Of a stretch of 64,000 nt of DNA, positions 10,601 through 17,795 are shown in pieces. This DNA comes from an uncultured Bacteroides sp. (GTDB taxonomy: Bacteria > Bacteroidota > Bacteroidia > Bacteroidales > Bacteroidaceae), in the NCBI RefSeq assembly GCF_963678425.1, contig NZ_OY782853.1:434001-498000 (forward strand), read 5' to 3'. Both the position numbers and the translations under genes were made by a program. The notes below the pieces were generated by a model. That model was given only the letters and a program-made list of their open reading frames with translations, did not search any database and was not told where the DNA came from. Position 1 is the first letter of the stretch, and every line of letters begins with the position of its first letter.

Positions 10601-11040
10601 TCCAAGATACTGGCTCCAATTATCGGCTCCCCCTTTTCATCAACAATCTGACCTTTTATCAGATTTCCTTTTTGTTGAGGTTGTGATACATTTGAAATTT
10701 CGCTTCCTTTATTAGAAAGAATAATACTTTTGTCCAGCACTTTGTAAGTTGTATTCGTTCCGGAGAAAACTTTATTCAACACTTGAAAGACATTTTCATT
10801 TTTAACCTTCAAGTTCACTTTCCGCGACAGGTTAATCTGTTTGTTGTTATAGAAAAACGTAAAATCGGTTTGTTCTTCTATGTCATTCAATACTTCAGAG
10901 ACGGTTTGTGTCCGCGAATTAAGGTTTAGTAACGTCCTTTGCGCATAGCTGTTACTTGCTGAAAGTAAGCCGACAAAGCAAAAAAGCATAAAAAAAGTTA
11001 CTTTCATCGATAAGGGTATTAGACTTAATAAATTTTTCAT
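7618..11040 (-). CDS. SusC/RagA TonB-dependent outer-membrane transporter with STN domain
   Basis: TonB-dependent porin that imports oligosaccharides together with the adjacent SusD. The 1140-residue protein has a signal peptide (to about residue 33), an STN domain (about 50-110), a carboxypeptidase-D regulatory-like domain (about 125-205, GQIVDEKGEPIIGAS), the SusC/RagA signature around residue 205 (LEEVVVIGYG), the plug (GVNAQATGG, IRIRGINT, VIDGVP) and a C-terminal beta-barrel ending in aromatic LTF. An STN domain signals to a FecR anti-sigma, and the gene upstream is exactly that. The locus therefore looks autoregulated by substrate. Confidence 0.95.
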   Translation of the reverse strand: MKNLLSLIPLSMKVTFFMLFCFVGLLSASNSYAQRTLLNLNSRTQTVSEVLNDIEEQTDFTFFYNNKQINLSRKVNLKVKNENVFQVLNKVFSGTNTTYKVLDKSIILSNKGSEISNVSQPQQKGNLIKGQIVDEKGEPIIGASILEKGTTNGTITDIEGNFSLSVSGRSRIVVSYIGYMSQEVEAKSPAKVVLKESSKTLEEVVVIGYGSVKKSNLTSSISKITNEALENRPVSNISEAFQGQLAGVNAQATGGGTPGQELTIRIRGINTINGDSSPLYVIDGVPRDNMSDINPSDISTIQILKDASATSIYGSRGANGVVLIETKTGSGKPTITFDTYYGLQTPEKKLDLMNGNEWIAYNMYCRNASYIRSGGSMSDPMSSRSTAYQIPSFWNTTNDFTDWQSEILRTAPIQNYEASASASGDMGSIFMSLGYMNQDGIIKATQYNRYNIRLNGTLNITKNFKVGTNMSYSDSNQDEASANLGDRQGKDSPVHHALMMSPLVAPGVCVRTAANNYTGAPTSTETSDDWGATWVDPLAQLENTTDNTKTTRMQASLWGEWKILPSLTYKIQYSNNYDGITYEYFQPASVNRSAYKSSGNSYSSRTNDGVLQNILTFDKQFGTQHINLLLGQSAEKQHYYIANLEASGWPYENITTLNMASTAVTASTKKTTYTNASMFGRLSYDFMEKYLFTASIRRDGSSRFGADAKWGTFPSFSAGWKINEEKFMKNIKWINLLKVRASLGTSGNDRIGDYEYLSQLATYYSAYGGTKQSGAAASNIANPDLKWEETQSVDLGFDLSAFRNRLQFNFDYYSNTTKNLLFNVPVPYTTGFESTLTNIGKIRNTGWEIDVTSHNIDGRFKWNTNLNLSHNSNKVLEMGTNTTQIISSVNGGQFITKVGGQVSQFYILPTDGFLSASDFDSNGKALVPILAGEEEGNYKYKDTNKDGNINSSDFVPYGSNLPDLTWGLTNKFSYKNFELSVLLQGQFGGDIYFLGARHIDCGYAGRTSYSRWVRCYKPDYLQAAIPTEYCEAHGIDMSWDGKTQNNFNWADDTNSRVYDATYVRIKNITLSYNMPAKLLKNLKVQRLKIYGSVDNVYTFSDYPGYTPETSSYGNGTTQLGVDYSTYPLSRRYTIGANLTF

Positions 11041-11076
11041 ATTTTTGTATTGGTATTTGGTTAAAAAAAGGTTTGT

Positions 11077-11147
11077 TATCTGTCGCCAAACAGATAGTGA
11101 ATCAACATTATTTCATGCAGGAAGGTACGCCAATACTTTTCTGCATG
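11077..11147 (-). promoter_or_regulatory. two inverted repeats in the susC leader
   Basis: Two perfect 7-bp inverted repeats lie in the 155-bp gap between fecR and susC: TATCTGT/ACAGATA with a 6-nt loop (11077-11096) and CATGCAG/CTGCATG with a 20-nt loop (11114-11147). They could be an operator or leader structure for the susC promoter, which is presumably read by the ECF sigma. I cannot identify the promoter itself. Confidence 0.35.
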
Positions 11148-11195
11148 TTTTCTTTTTTAAGGGGAATGTATCAACATAGCATTAGGTTTTAAGGG

Positions 11196-12209
11196 TTAAT
11201 AAACTTCTATAATTTGTTTTTCTTGACGAATATTATTACCATCAACATATCTGAAATGCATATTCGATGATATTCTAAAATACTCCAGAATCCGATCAAG
11301 ACGCTGCTTCTCAAGGACTCCGGTAAATGAGCCTTCATTACATTTCGGATTCTTTACTATGAAATCTACATCAAATCGTTTCGATAAACTGTTCAAAACT
11401 TCATTCAGCGGAGTATTGTTGAATATCAGTTTACTGTCTTTCCAGGATATTGCTACGTCTACAGTGACTTTTGCAACCTGTACATTTTGTTCTTTAGCTG
11501 AATAAACAATTTCTTCTCCCGGTTTAATTTTACATTCACACCATTTGTTACCTTCTTTCGCGTAAGCCATGGCAATGCTTCCTGTAACCAAAGTAGCTGT
11601 CACCTTGCCGTCTTTCGTATAAGCTTCCACATCAAATTGAGTTCCATATACACGGATAGCTGCTTTTTGAGGCGTTTTCACGATAAAAGAATGTTTCTTA
11701 TCTTTGGTTACCTTGAAATACGCTTCACCATTGAGCTGTACCTCTCGGCTTTCTCCTTCAAACCGCGACGGATATACAAGAGACGAATTTGAATTCAACG
11801 TAACCACTGTCCCATCCGGCAGAGTTGCCGAAGCTATCATTCCTGGATTTGTTGCCAATCTAATATATCCAACCGTATTATCCTCCTTTGAAAAATATTT
11901 CAAGAAAGTAACAATCAGCAAAGGAATAAACAAAATAGCCGCCACCCGCTGCGCCCAGATCCAGATTCTATAATCTTTCCTGATATTCATCTTTCCGTGT
12001 ACCACTTTCAACGCGTTTTCCGTATCAGCATGATTCAAAACGTAAAGTGTATCTGTTGCTTGATAGATTTCTTCCATCTGAAGAGCAATATGCCGGTTCT
12101 CATCTGATAAGGCTATCCATTGTTGCACCTCCAAGACTTGATCTTCATTCAGCTTTCCTTCATAATATAGAGGAAGCATATTGTATATTTGAGAATTCTT
12201 TTGATTCAT
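11196..12209 (-). CDS. FecR-family anti-sigma factor
   Basis: Membrane anti-sigma/co-activator that relays the state of the STN-type SusC to the ECF sigma factor. It has 337 residues: an N-terminal cytoplasmic sigma-binding part (about 1-80), one membrane segment (IWIWAQRVAAILFIPLLIV, about 82-102), a periplasmic FecR domain (LPDGTVVTLNSNSSL, GEAYFKVTKD, VYGTQFDVEAY) and a C-terminal DUF4974 domain (LIFNNTPLNEVLNSLSKRF) that contacts the STN domain. It is read away from its sigma gene and towards susC. Usually sigma and FecR are in one direction; here they are divergent. Confidence 0.94.
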   Translation of the reverse strand: MNQKNSQIYNMLPLYYEGKLNEDQVLEVQQWIALSDENRHIALQMEEIYQATDTLYVLNHADTENALKVVHGKMNIRKDYRIWIWAQRVAAILFIPLLIVTFLKYFSKEDNTVGYIRLATNPGMIASATLPDGTVVTLNSNSSLVYPSRFEGESREVQLNGEAYFKVTKDKKHSFIVKTPQKAAIRVYGTQFDVEAYTKDGKVTATLVTGSIAMAYAKEGNKWCECKIKPGEEIVYSAKEQNVQVAKVTVDVAISWKDSKLIFNNTPLNEVLNSLSKRFDVDFIVKNPKCNEGSFTGVLEKQRLDRILEYFRISSNMHFRYVDGNNIRQEKQIIEVY

Positions 12210-12258
12210 TTTATCTGGTCTTTATTAGTATGACAAACAAGAAAAGAAGATTCCTAAA

Positions 12259-12266
12259 CAAAAATA
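12259..12266 (-). promoter_or_regulatory. putative -7 box for fecR
   Basis: On the minus strand this reads TATTTTTG, matching TAnnTTTG, 50 bp before the fecR start. The -33 region is only a weak match. It is inside the same 126-bp divergent intergenic region as the sigma promoter. Confidence 0.4.
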
Positions 12267-12283
12267 TGTTTTTTTTAAAATAA

Positions 12284-12314
12284 TTTGGAAGAAAGGAGTT
12301 TTTTAATACTTTTG
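12284..12314 (+). promoter_or_regulatory. promoter of the ECF sigma gene
   Basis: TTTG at 12284-12287, a 19-bp spacer and TACTTTTG at 12307-12314: both Bacteroidetes primary-sigma elements at the consensus spacing. The expected start site is about 12320, leaving a leader of about 15 nt before the ATG at 12336. The sigma gene is thus expected to be expressed by the housekeeping sigma. Confidence 0.65.
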
Positions 12315-12335
12315 TGACTGAAATCTACCTATACT

Positions 12336-12923
12336 ATGAAAAACGAGGCCTCCATCCAACAAGATAAAATATTGCTTTTTGCTTTGTGCAAAAGTGATAG
12401 CAAAGCCTTTGACACCCTTTTTAGAAAATATTACAGACCGCTTTGCGTTTATGCCTACCGTTTTGTGGATTTGACCGATGCGGAAGAAATCGTTCAGGAT
12501 ATTTTGCTCTGGTTGTGGGAAAATCGTGAAAATTTTTCCATTCAATCCTCTTTATCTTCCTATCTTTTCCGGGCGGTATATTACCGATGCTTGTCATGCA
12601 TTGAACAAAAAGACATCAAGCATCGCATAGAAACGCTTTACTGGGGAAAACAATCACAAGAATTGCCATCGGACATGGACGCTTTACAAGTCAATGAACT
12701 AATTCTACGAATCCGTCAGGCTATCGAAAAACTTCCTGAAAGTTATCGGAAGGCCTTCGTTCTTCATCGCTTTAAGGACAGAAGCTATAAGGAAATCGCT
12801 TTGCAACTGAATGTTTCGCCCAAGACCGTGGATTACCGAATTCAGCAGGCACTAAAGTTGCTTCGAGAAGATCTAAAGGATTATTTTCCACTGCTTTTCC
12901 TTCTTTCTAATATTTTGCATTAA
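12336..12923 (+). CDS. ECF RNA polymerase sigma factor (RpoE-like, Bacteroidetes PUL type)
   Basis: Extracytoplasmic-function sigma factor of 195 residues. Region 2 is seen at about 22-88 (AFDTLFRKYYRPLCVYAYRF, DAEEIVQDILLWLW) and region 4 at about 125-180 (LPESYRKAFVLHRFKDRSYKEIA, NVSPKTVDYRIQQALK, a helix-turn-helix). It lies head-to-head with fecR, 126 bp away. By family knowledge it should be held by FecR and should activate the susC promoter when the transporter is occupied. The long hydrophobic C-terminal end (FPLLFLLSNILH) is slightly unusual for a cytosolic sigma. Confidence 0.94.
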   Translation: MKNEASIQQDKILLFALCKSDSKAFDTLFRKYYRPLCVYAYRFVDLTDAEEIVQDILLWLWENRENFSIQSSLSSYLFRAVYYRCLSCIEQKDIKHRIETLYWGKQSQELPSDMDALQVNELILRIRQAIEKLPESYRKAFVLHRFKDRSYKEIALQLNVSPKTVDYRIQQALKLLREDLKDYFPLLFLLSNILH

Positions 12924-13474
12924 TGATAAATATCACAGTATATCCTATAAGCTTCAACTTTTTGCAATTGCTGAATTATTTAATTTTATTGTCCAATAAA
13001 TAAAAACCATTCACCAATAAACAAAATTTATTGGTGAATAAATCTGAATGATACACCAATTATTTTTCAGAAAAAACTATTAAGAATAGTTGCCGGATAA
13101 TTTTTCAGAAAGTCTCAAGTGATATTGAAGAATAAGTCTTGATATTTTCAGAAAGTTTCAGAACGTTTAAAGCCTTACAGCAAGGAGTTTCAGAGCATTT
13201 AGATCTTAGTTTACAAAGGCAATGAATTATCAGTTTATAAAAGCAAACCCACTAAATAATTAGAACAAGCATTGATTTAAAATAACTTATAAAAAAGGAT
13301 TAATAACAACTACAATAATAATTATAACGGACAATAGGCATCAAAATGCAAAAAACACTGCCAAAAAAGTGGCAACTTATAACTGAATCATTTGTCCAGG
13401 TATTTTATTTATAATGGATAACTATCTAATAATCAGTATCTGCCAGTACAAAATCGTGGGGGTATAAATAGCCG
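12924..13474. other. 551-bp AT-rich non-coding stretch with repeats
   Basis: No credible gene on either strand. It holds a perfect 13-bp hairpin (13009-13039), three near-identical TTTTCAGAAA motifs at 13064, 13102 and 13145 with two shorter TTTCAGA copies at 13156 and 13188, and a small TGCCA/TGGCA hairpin near 13365. It ends at the left end of the IS30 element. It may be remains of earlier mobile DNA. Confidence 0.6.
13009..13039. repeat. perfect 13-bp inverted repeat
   Basis: Arms ATTCACCAATAAA and TTTATTGGTGAAT are exact reverse complements around a 5-nt loop (CAAAA). It starts 86 bp after the sigma stop codon. There is no following T-run on either strand, so a simple terminator is doubtful; a protein-binding palindrome or transposon relic is possible. 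Confidence 0.7.
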
Positions 13475-13496
13475 AATTCAAGTTATAAACGCAACT
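13475..13496. repeat. left terminal inverted repeat of the IS30 element
   Basis: Its reverse complement starts AGTTGCGTTTA and ends ACTTGAATT. It pairs with 14581-14602 at 19 of 22 positions. The transposase stop codon (13483-13485) lies inside it. Confidence 0.8.
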
Positions 13497-14460
13497 CTCT
13501 CCTATGTTTTTTTAATGTATTAATAAACTCCATTGGGGTATAATATCCCAACCTTTTTCTCGGTCTTGAATTAATTAAATTTTCTACTATTTCTACCTGT
13601 TTTTCAGTTACTTCACTAAAGTCTGTCCCCTTAGGAAAGTATTGCCTGACTAATCCATTTATATTTTCATTTGCTCCTCTTTCCCAAGAATGATAGGGTT
13701 TGGCAAAATAGAAATTAATTCTCAATTTTGTTTCTATTTTTTTATGAAAAGCAAACTCAAACCCATTATCCGAGGTTATAGTGAAGATTTTCCCTTTAAA
13801 TGATGTTAAACATTTAATAGCCGTATCTGCCATTGATTTTGGATCACGCCCCTTAAGTTTGCGTATCCATAAGCGTCCGGTAAGCCTATCATTAATGGTC
13901 ATTAGTGCACTCTTTTTATTCTTTCCAATTATAGAATCTATTTCAAAATCACCAAACCTTTTGCGTTCCTCTACAATGGCAGGTCTTTGATCAATAGTTC
14001 TGCGATTTTTAAGTATCCCTCTACTATTATATTCAGAGCCGCGTTTTTTGTTTTTTCGCCCTCTTCGGCGCAAATATTTATAAAGGCGTCCTTTCTGACG
14101 TTTATCTTTCCAGATCCATTGATAAAGTATTTCATGAGAAACCATGGGAATCGACTGTAATTTGCACCGACCTGATATCTGTTCCGGACTATAATTAAAT
14201 TCTATTAGCAGATCCTTTGCAAGAGCCTTCATTTCTTGGGTAAAGACTACTTTCCCAGGGCGACATTTCTTTCTTAAGTCAGCTTTCTTTTGAGCTTCAC
14301 GGGGCATGTACTGATGCCAGGAGCCATAAGAATTACGAATGATTTCACGGCCTATGGTACTTTTATGAACCTTTACAAGAGAGGCTATCTCACTTTTACT
14401 TTTTCCACTGTGAAGATATGCAGAAATTTCATATCTTTGTTCTTGGGTTAAATGTTTCAT
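13483..14460 (-). CDS. IS30-family DDE transposase
   Basis: 325 residues, close to the size of the IS4351 transposase. N-terminal helix-turn-helix (LTQEQRYEISAYL, SKSEIASLVKVHKSTIGREI, about 3-40); catalytic DDE core with Asp in FGDFEIDSIIG (about 175), Asp in TSDNGFEF (about 237), and Glu in the region ANENINGLVRQYFPKG (about 272). All three acidic residues are present and the frame is intact, so it is probably active. Transcription is opposite to the flanking sigma and RNase H genes. Confidence 0.96.
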   Translation of the reverse strand: MKHLTQEQRYEISAYLHSGKSKSEIASLVKVHKSTIGREIIRNSYGSWHQYMPREAQKKADLRKKCRPGKVVFTQEMKALAKDLLIEFNYSPEQISGRCKLQSIPMVSHEILYQWIWKDKRQKGRLYKYLRRRGRKNKKRGSEYNSRGILKNRRTIDQRPAIVEERKRFGDFEIDSIIGKNKKSALMTINDRLTGRLWIRKLKGRDPKSMADTAIKCLTSFKGKIFTITSDNGFEFAFHKKIETKLRINFYFAKPYHSWERGANENINGLVRQYFPKGTDFSEVTEKQVEIVENLINSRPRKRLGYYTPMEFINTLKKHRRELRL

Positions 14461-14514
14461 CTTGTAACTGATTTTGTAGGAGATTGAGGGAACAAGATAA
14501 TTATTTTATCCCAT

Positions 14515-14553
14515 CAGAGAAAGGGGGGAAGAAAAACATTTTCCCCTTCTCTG
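14515..14553. repeat. imperfect hairpin between IS end and transposase start
   Basis: CAGAGAA with a G-run on one side and a C-run with TTCTCTG on the other form a strong imperfect stem around an A/T-rich loop. It would lie in the transposase mRNA leader or impede transcription entering from outside. There is no T-run next to it, so intrinsic termination is uncertain. Confidence 0.45.
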
Positions 14554-14580
14554 AAAAAATATTCAATCTAAAATTCCATC

Positions 14581-14602
14581 AGTTGCATTTAACACTTGAA
14601 TT
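14581..14602. repeat. right terminal inverted repeat of the IS30 element
   Basis: Starts AGTTGCATTTA and ends ACTTGAATT; pairs with the left repeat at 13475-13496 with three mismatches in the middle. Confidence 0.8.
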
Positions 14603-14689
14603 TAGGATATAGATGTTTTTTTGTGGCTAAGAAAGAGAAAAAGAGTGGTAACTTCCAGACACCGACAGACTGAAAGAAGAAAAAATGAT

Positions 14690-14697
14690 TATCTTTG
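14690..14697 (+). promoter_or_regulatory. putative -7 box for the RNase H gene
   Basis: TATCTTTG matches TAnnTTTG. The expected transcription start (about 14704) lies downstream of an ATG at 14685, which argues that the gene starts at the ATG at 14745 instead. No clear -33 element. Confidence 0.5.
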
Positions 14698-14744
14698 CCA
14701 GAGCTTGCATCAATAGTAAAACAATAACTCCGAATAAAAGAGCA

Positions 14745-15362
14745 ATGGCAAAACAGAAATATTATGTGGTTTGGGAAGGCGTAACTCCGGGAATCTATAC
14801 TTCCTGGACCGAATGCCAGCTTCAGATAAAAGGATTTGTAGGTGCAAAATACAAATCTTTCAACTCCAAAGAAGAGGCCGATCAGGCTTTTTCTTCCTCA
14901 CCGTATGCTTATATGGGGAAGAAAACCAAATCAACAACTAAAAGAGCTCTTCCTGCAAGTGTTATTGAAGAAGGTTTGGCAGTAGATGCTGCCTGTAGTG
15001 GTAATCCGGGTGCGATGGAATACCGGGGTGTCTATCTGAAAACAAGAGAAGAGATTTTTCATTTTGGACCGATGAAAGGAACCAACAATATTGGTGAGTT
15101 TCTGGCACTGGCTCACGGATTGGCCTTGCTCAGCAAAAAGAATCTCACAATGCCCATTTATAGTGATAGTGCCAATGCTATTAGTTGGATCAAACAAAAG
15201 AAATGCAAAACCAAACTCCCCCGCACTGCTGAGACCGAAGAGTTATTTCAGATTATAGAAAGGGCCGAAATCTGGCTAAAGAATAACAAATACTCTAACC
15301 GGATTATCAAATGGGAAACCAAAGAGTGGGGAGAAATTCCGGCCGATTTTGGCAGGAAATAA
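14745..15362 (+). CDS. ribonuclease H with N-terminal viroplasmin-like domain
   Basis: Hydrolyses RNA in RNA-DNA hybrids. The frame is open from 14685, but I start at the ATG at 14745 (MAKQKYYVVWEG): the family begins this way, and a -7 box lies between the two ATGs. That gives 205 residues. N-terminal viroplasmin/RNase H1 hybrid-binding domain (YYVVWEGVTPGIYTSWTEC, residues 4-50), then the type I RNase H fold with candidate catalytic acids in AVDAACSGNPGAMEY (about 80), NNIGEFLALAHGL (Glu, about 117) and YSDSANAISWI (Asp, about 138). The last 62 bp of coding and 3' sequence recur in decayed form at 18903-18964. Confidence 0.9.
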   Translation: MAKQKYYVVWEGVTPGIYTSWTECQLQIKGFVGAKYKSFNSKEEADQAFSSSPYAYMGKKTKSTTKRALPASVIEEGLAVDAACSGNPGAMEYRGVYLKTREEIFHFGPMKGTNNIGEFLALAHGLALLSKKNLTMPIYSDSANAISWIKQKKCKTKLPRTAETEELFQIIERAEIWLKNNKYSNRIIKWETKEWGEIPADFGRK

Positions 15363-15367
15363 TGATT
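15306..15367. repeat. direct repeat A: 3' end of the RNase H gene
   Basis: The segment beginning ATCAAATGGGAAACCAAAGA and ending GGCAGGAAATAATGATT recurs at 18903-18964 in the same orientation, with few substitutions and a small indel. The two copies bracket the GT87-GT2/deacetylase pair. Confidence 0.8.
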
Positions 15368-15872
15368 ATTCCAGTTTTTTATTCTTTCACATAAACACAA
15401 ATCGAAGTATATAATAATATGATTTCTTAAGGCGATCTTTGCAGTACATATTTTTACCATTTGGTGATATATTTGATATAAAATTGGTTAATTCTTTGTT
15501 CTTTTTTTTATGTGCATAAAAATATTGCTACATTTGCGTCCTAATTGTAGAAATGAATATTTATGTGACAAATATGAGATTAATTTAATTCCTTATATTT
15601 ACTTATATCTGATATCCCCAGACCTGAATATTATTGCTTAATAGAACTTAATTCAAACATTTTTATCTCTCGGTTTTTATATAAGTGCTATTTAGATAAT
15701 TTATTATGGAGTTCAATTTACTTTTTTGTAACCCAAATTCATTTCTTTATTATTCGGAAAAGACAAAACTTAATTATTACTAAGGCTATATCACTATTTA
15801 AAAGAGATATTTGCGACCTAGCTAATTATTTACTGAATATTAAAAGTCGATAAATTTTGAATTGGAAATGAT
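15368..15872 (+). other. 505-bp AT-rich leader region
   Basis: No gene. It contains a -7-like box TACATTTG at 15529-15536, which would give the following glycosyltransferase gene an untranslated leader of about 330 nt. Very low G+C and no plausible short frame. Long leaders are common upstream of Bacteroidales surface-polysaccharide genes, but I see no antiterminator gene here. Confidence 0.5.
15529..15536 (+). promoter_or_regulatory. putative -7 box for the GT87-GT2 gene
   Basis: TACATTTG matches TAnnTTTG; the -33 region is T-rich without a clear TTTG. It is the best promoter candidate between the RNase H gene and 15873. Confidence 0.4.
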
Positions 15873-17789
15873 ATGAAAAAAGTGTATTCGCTTTTAAAGA
15901 ATCTTTTATGTAGAGACTATTATTTTATATTTTCAATATGGGTTATTGCTACATTTGTATGTGGCATCCTAAAATATAACAAAAACTCATACAATAATTA
16001 CCTTATTTTTAAGAATGTTTTTTGGCATGCAATTTATCAGCTACCCTTGTATAATCCTTATCCTCAGGAATATTCTGATATTACTCACTATGGCGTATTT
16101 TTTAGTTCCGTGATTTTCCCTTTCTCCATCCTTCCTAATGTTTCTGGATTAATATTATGGTTATTGGCTAATGCCTGTTTTCTGTATTATGCTATACGGA
16201 AACTACCTCTAAAGATTAACCAGCATCTTTTTATTTACCTTTTTTGCGTATCAGAACTATTTACATCTCTCACTTCACAGCAGTTTAACATTGCAATTGC
16301 CGGTATTATTATATTAACTTATCATTTTGTAGAGAAAAAGAAAGACTTCTGGGCTGCTTTCTTTATAATGCTTGGCACTTTTACTAAAATATATGGGATT
16401 GTGGGATTAGCCTTTTTCCCATTTTCGAGAGATAAAAAGAGATTTATATTCTCTTGCGTATTTTGGTCACTATTCATATTTCTATTTCCAATGCTCTATA
16501 CTTCACCAAGCTATGTATGGACACAATATCATTCCTGGATAATAGATATTATAGGGAAAAATAGTCAGAACCTTTTTGCTTATTATCAAAACATATCCTT
16601 TCTGGGATTTGTGCGGAAAGTAAGTGGAAGTAGTAACTACTCAGACTTATGGCTTATTTTTCCTTGTATTGTGCTTTTCTGTTTGCCATATTTGCGAATC
16701 AAGCAGTATAGTTCACTGAGCTTCAGGATGCTAATACTAGCGTCAACATTACTTTTTGTTGTATTATTTAGCACCTCAAGTGAATCTTGTTCATACATTA
16801 TAGCTCTTATTGGAGTTGCAATCTGGTATATTAAGACACCTTCTCAGAGTCGTTCTTTGAATCTTTTTCTCCTTATTTTTGCTTTTCTTCTTACGGGGCT
16901 GTCTAGTACCGATTTATTTCCTTCTTATTTGCGAAAACAATATGTATTTCCTTTTGCCCTCAAATCTTTGCCTTGCATGCTTGTCTGGCTTAAAATATGC
17001 TATGAATTATGTTTTTTGGATTTTTGCTTGAAAGAAGACTCTTCTAAATCAAATGAATTGTTTGGTTTGGCCCCCAATCGTAACAATAAGATTGACATTA
17101 TTCTGCCCTGTTATAATCCACGGGCTAACTGGCAAGATATTATCCATGATAAAATGGGGCAAGTAAATAAGATGTTTCCTGATAAAAATTTTCATCTTAT
17201 TGTTGTAAATGATGGGTCTACAATAAACATGAACCATACTGAAATTGAAAGATTTGTAAAATTGATGCCTGAAGCAACATTTATCAGTTATACTGAAAAT
17301 AAAGGAAAAGGGTATGCTCTTAGAGAAGGAATAAAAACTTCGCAATCGTCAATGACTATATATACGGACTGGGATTTCCCTTACGATGAAGAGAGCCTTC
17401 GAGCTGTGGTTTATCGTTTGGAAGAAGGATATGATGTTGTTATTGCCGCTCGTAATAATAGCTATTTCCACCATGCAGACTTAAATGCCTTCCGTAGTCT
17501 TATGTCTATCTCTTCACGAGTATTAAATCAGATGGTTTTAGGACTAAAATTTTGTGATGCACAAGGAGGACTAAAAGGCATGAGTAATAAAGGAAAAGGA
17601 ATATTCATGAAAACAAAAATAGATCAATTTCTTTTTGACACTGAATTTGTTTACATGGCGTCCAGAGAACGTGATCTTCATATTTGTGAGGTCAGAGCGA
17701 ATATACGTGAGGGTGTACAACTTTCTTTTATGGGATTAAGTATTTTAAGAACTGAACTAACTAATTTTGTTCGGATCATTAATAGATAA
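15873..17789 (+). CDS. GT87 membrane glycosyltransferase fused to a DPM1-like GT2 domain
   Basis: 638 residues in two parts. Residues about 1-400 form a polytopic membrane domain with about ten hydrophobic segments, like GT87/DUF2029 polyprenyl-phosphate-sugar-dependent transferases. Residues about 408-638 form a cytosolic GT2 domain similar to dolichol-phosphate mannose synthases: DIILPCYNP, VVNDGST, NKGKGYALREGI, the acidic motif YTDWDFPYDEE, and CDAQGGLKGMS. In known systems a DPM1-like enzyme makes polyprenyl-phosphate-mannose and a GT-C enzyme uses it, so the fusion could couple donor synthesis to use. The donor sugar is inferred. It lies 6 bp before the deacetylase, probably as one unit. 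Confidence 0.82.
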   Translation: MKKVYSLLKNLLCRDYYFIFSIWVIATFVCGILKYNKNSYNNYLIFKNVFWHAIYQLPLYNPYPQEYSDITHYGVFFSSVIFPFSILPNVSGLILWLLANACFLYYAIRKLPLKINQHLFIYLFCVSELFTSLTSQQFNIAIAGIIILTYHFVEKKKDFWAAFFIMLGTFTKIYGIVGLAFFPFSRDKKRFIFSCVFWSLFIFLFPMLYTSPSYVWTQYHSWIIDIIGKNSQNLFAYYQNISFLGFVRKVSGSSNYSDLWLIFPCIVLFCLPYLRIKQYSSLSFRMLILASTLLFVVLFSTSSESCSYIIALIGVAIWYIKTPSQSRSLNLFLLIFAFLLTGLSSTDLFPSYLRKQYVFPFALKSLPCMLVWLKICYELCFLDFCLKEDSSKSNELFGLAPNRNNKIDIILPCYNPRANWQDIIHDKMGQVNKMFPDKNFHLIVVNDGSTINMNHTEIERFVKLMPEATFISYTENKGKGYALREGIKTSQSSMTIYTDWDFPYDEESLRAVVYRLEEGYDVVIAARNNSYFHHADLNAFRSLMSISSRVLNQMVLGLKFCDAQGGLKGMSNKGKGIFMKTKIDQFLFDTEFVYMASRERDLHICEVRANIREGVQLSFMGLSILRTELTNFVRIINR

Positions 17790-17795
17790 TGAAAA

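Larger units (their letters stand above)
13475..14602 (-). mobile_element. complete IS30-family insertion sequence (IS4351-like)
   Basis: About 1128 bp between imperfect terminal inverted repeats (19 of 22 bases paired) with a single intact transposase. The left repeat overlaps the transposase stop codon, and the right repeat lies 120 bp upstream of its start. The flanks do not show an obvious target duplication (CCG left, TAG right), so the ends may be off by a few bases or the duplication has decayed. IS4351 of Bacteroides fragilis is the best-known relative by size and family; this is from memory. Confidence 0.85.

Noticed and set aside
14685..14744. upstream extension of the RNase H gene to the ATG at 14685
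   Set aside because: A TAnnTTTG promoter box lies within it, so the transcript should begin after this ATG; the family start is at 14745.
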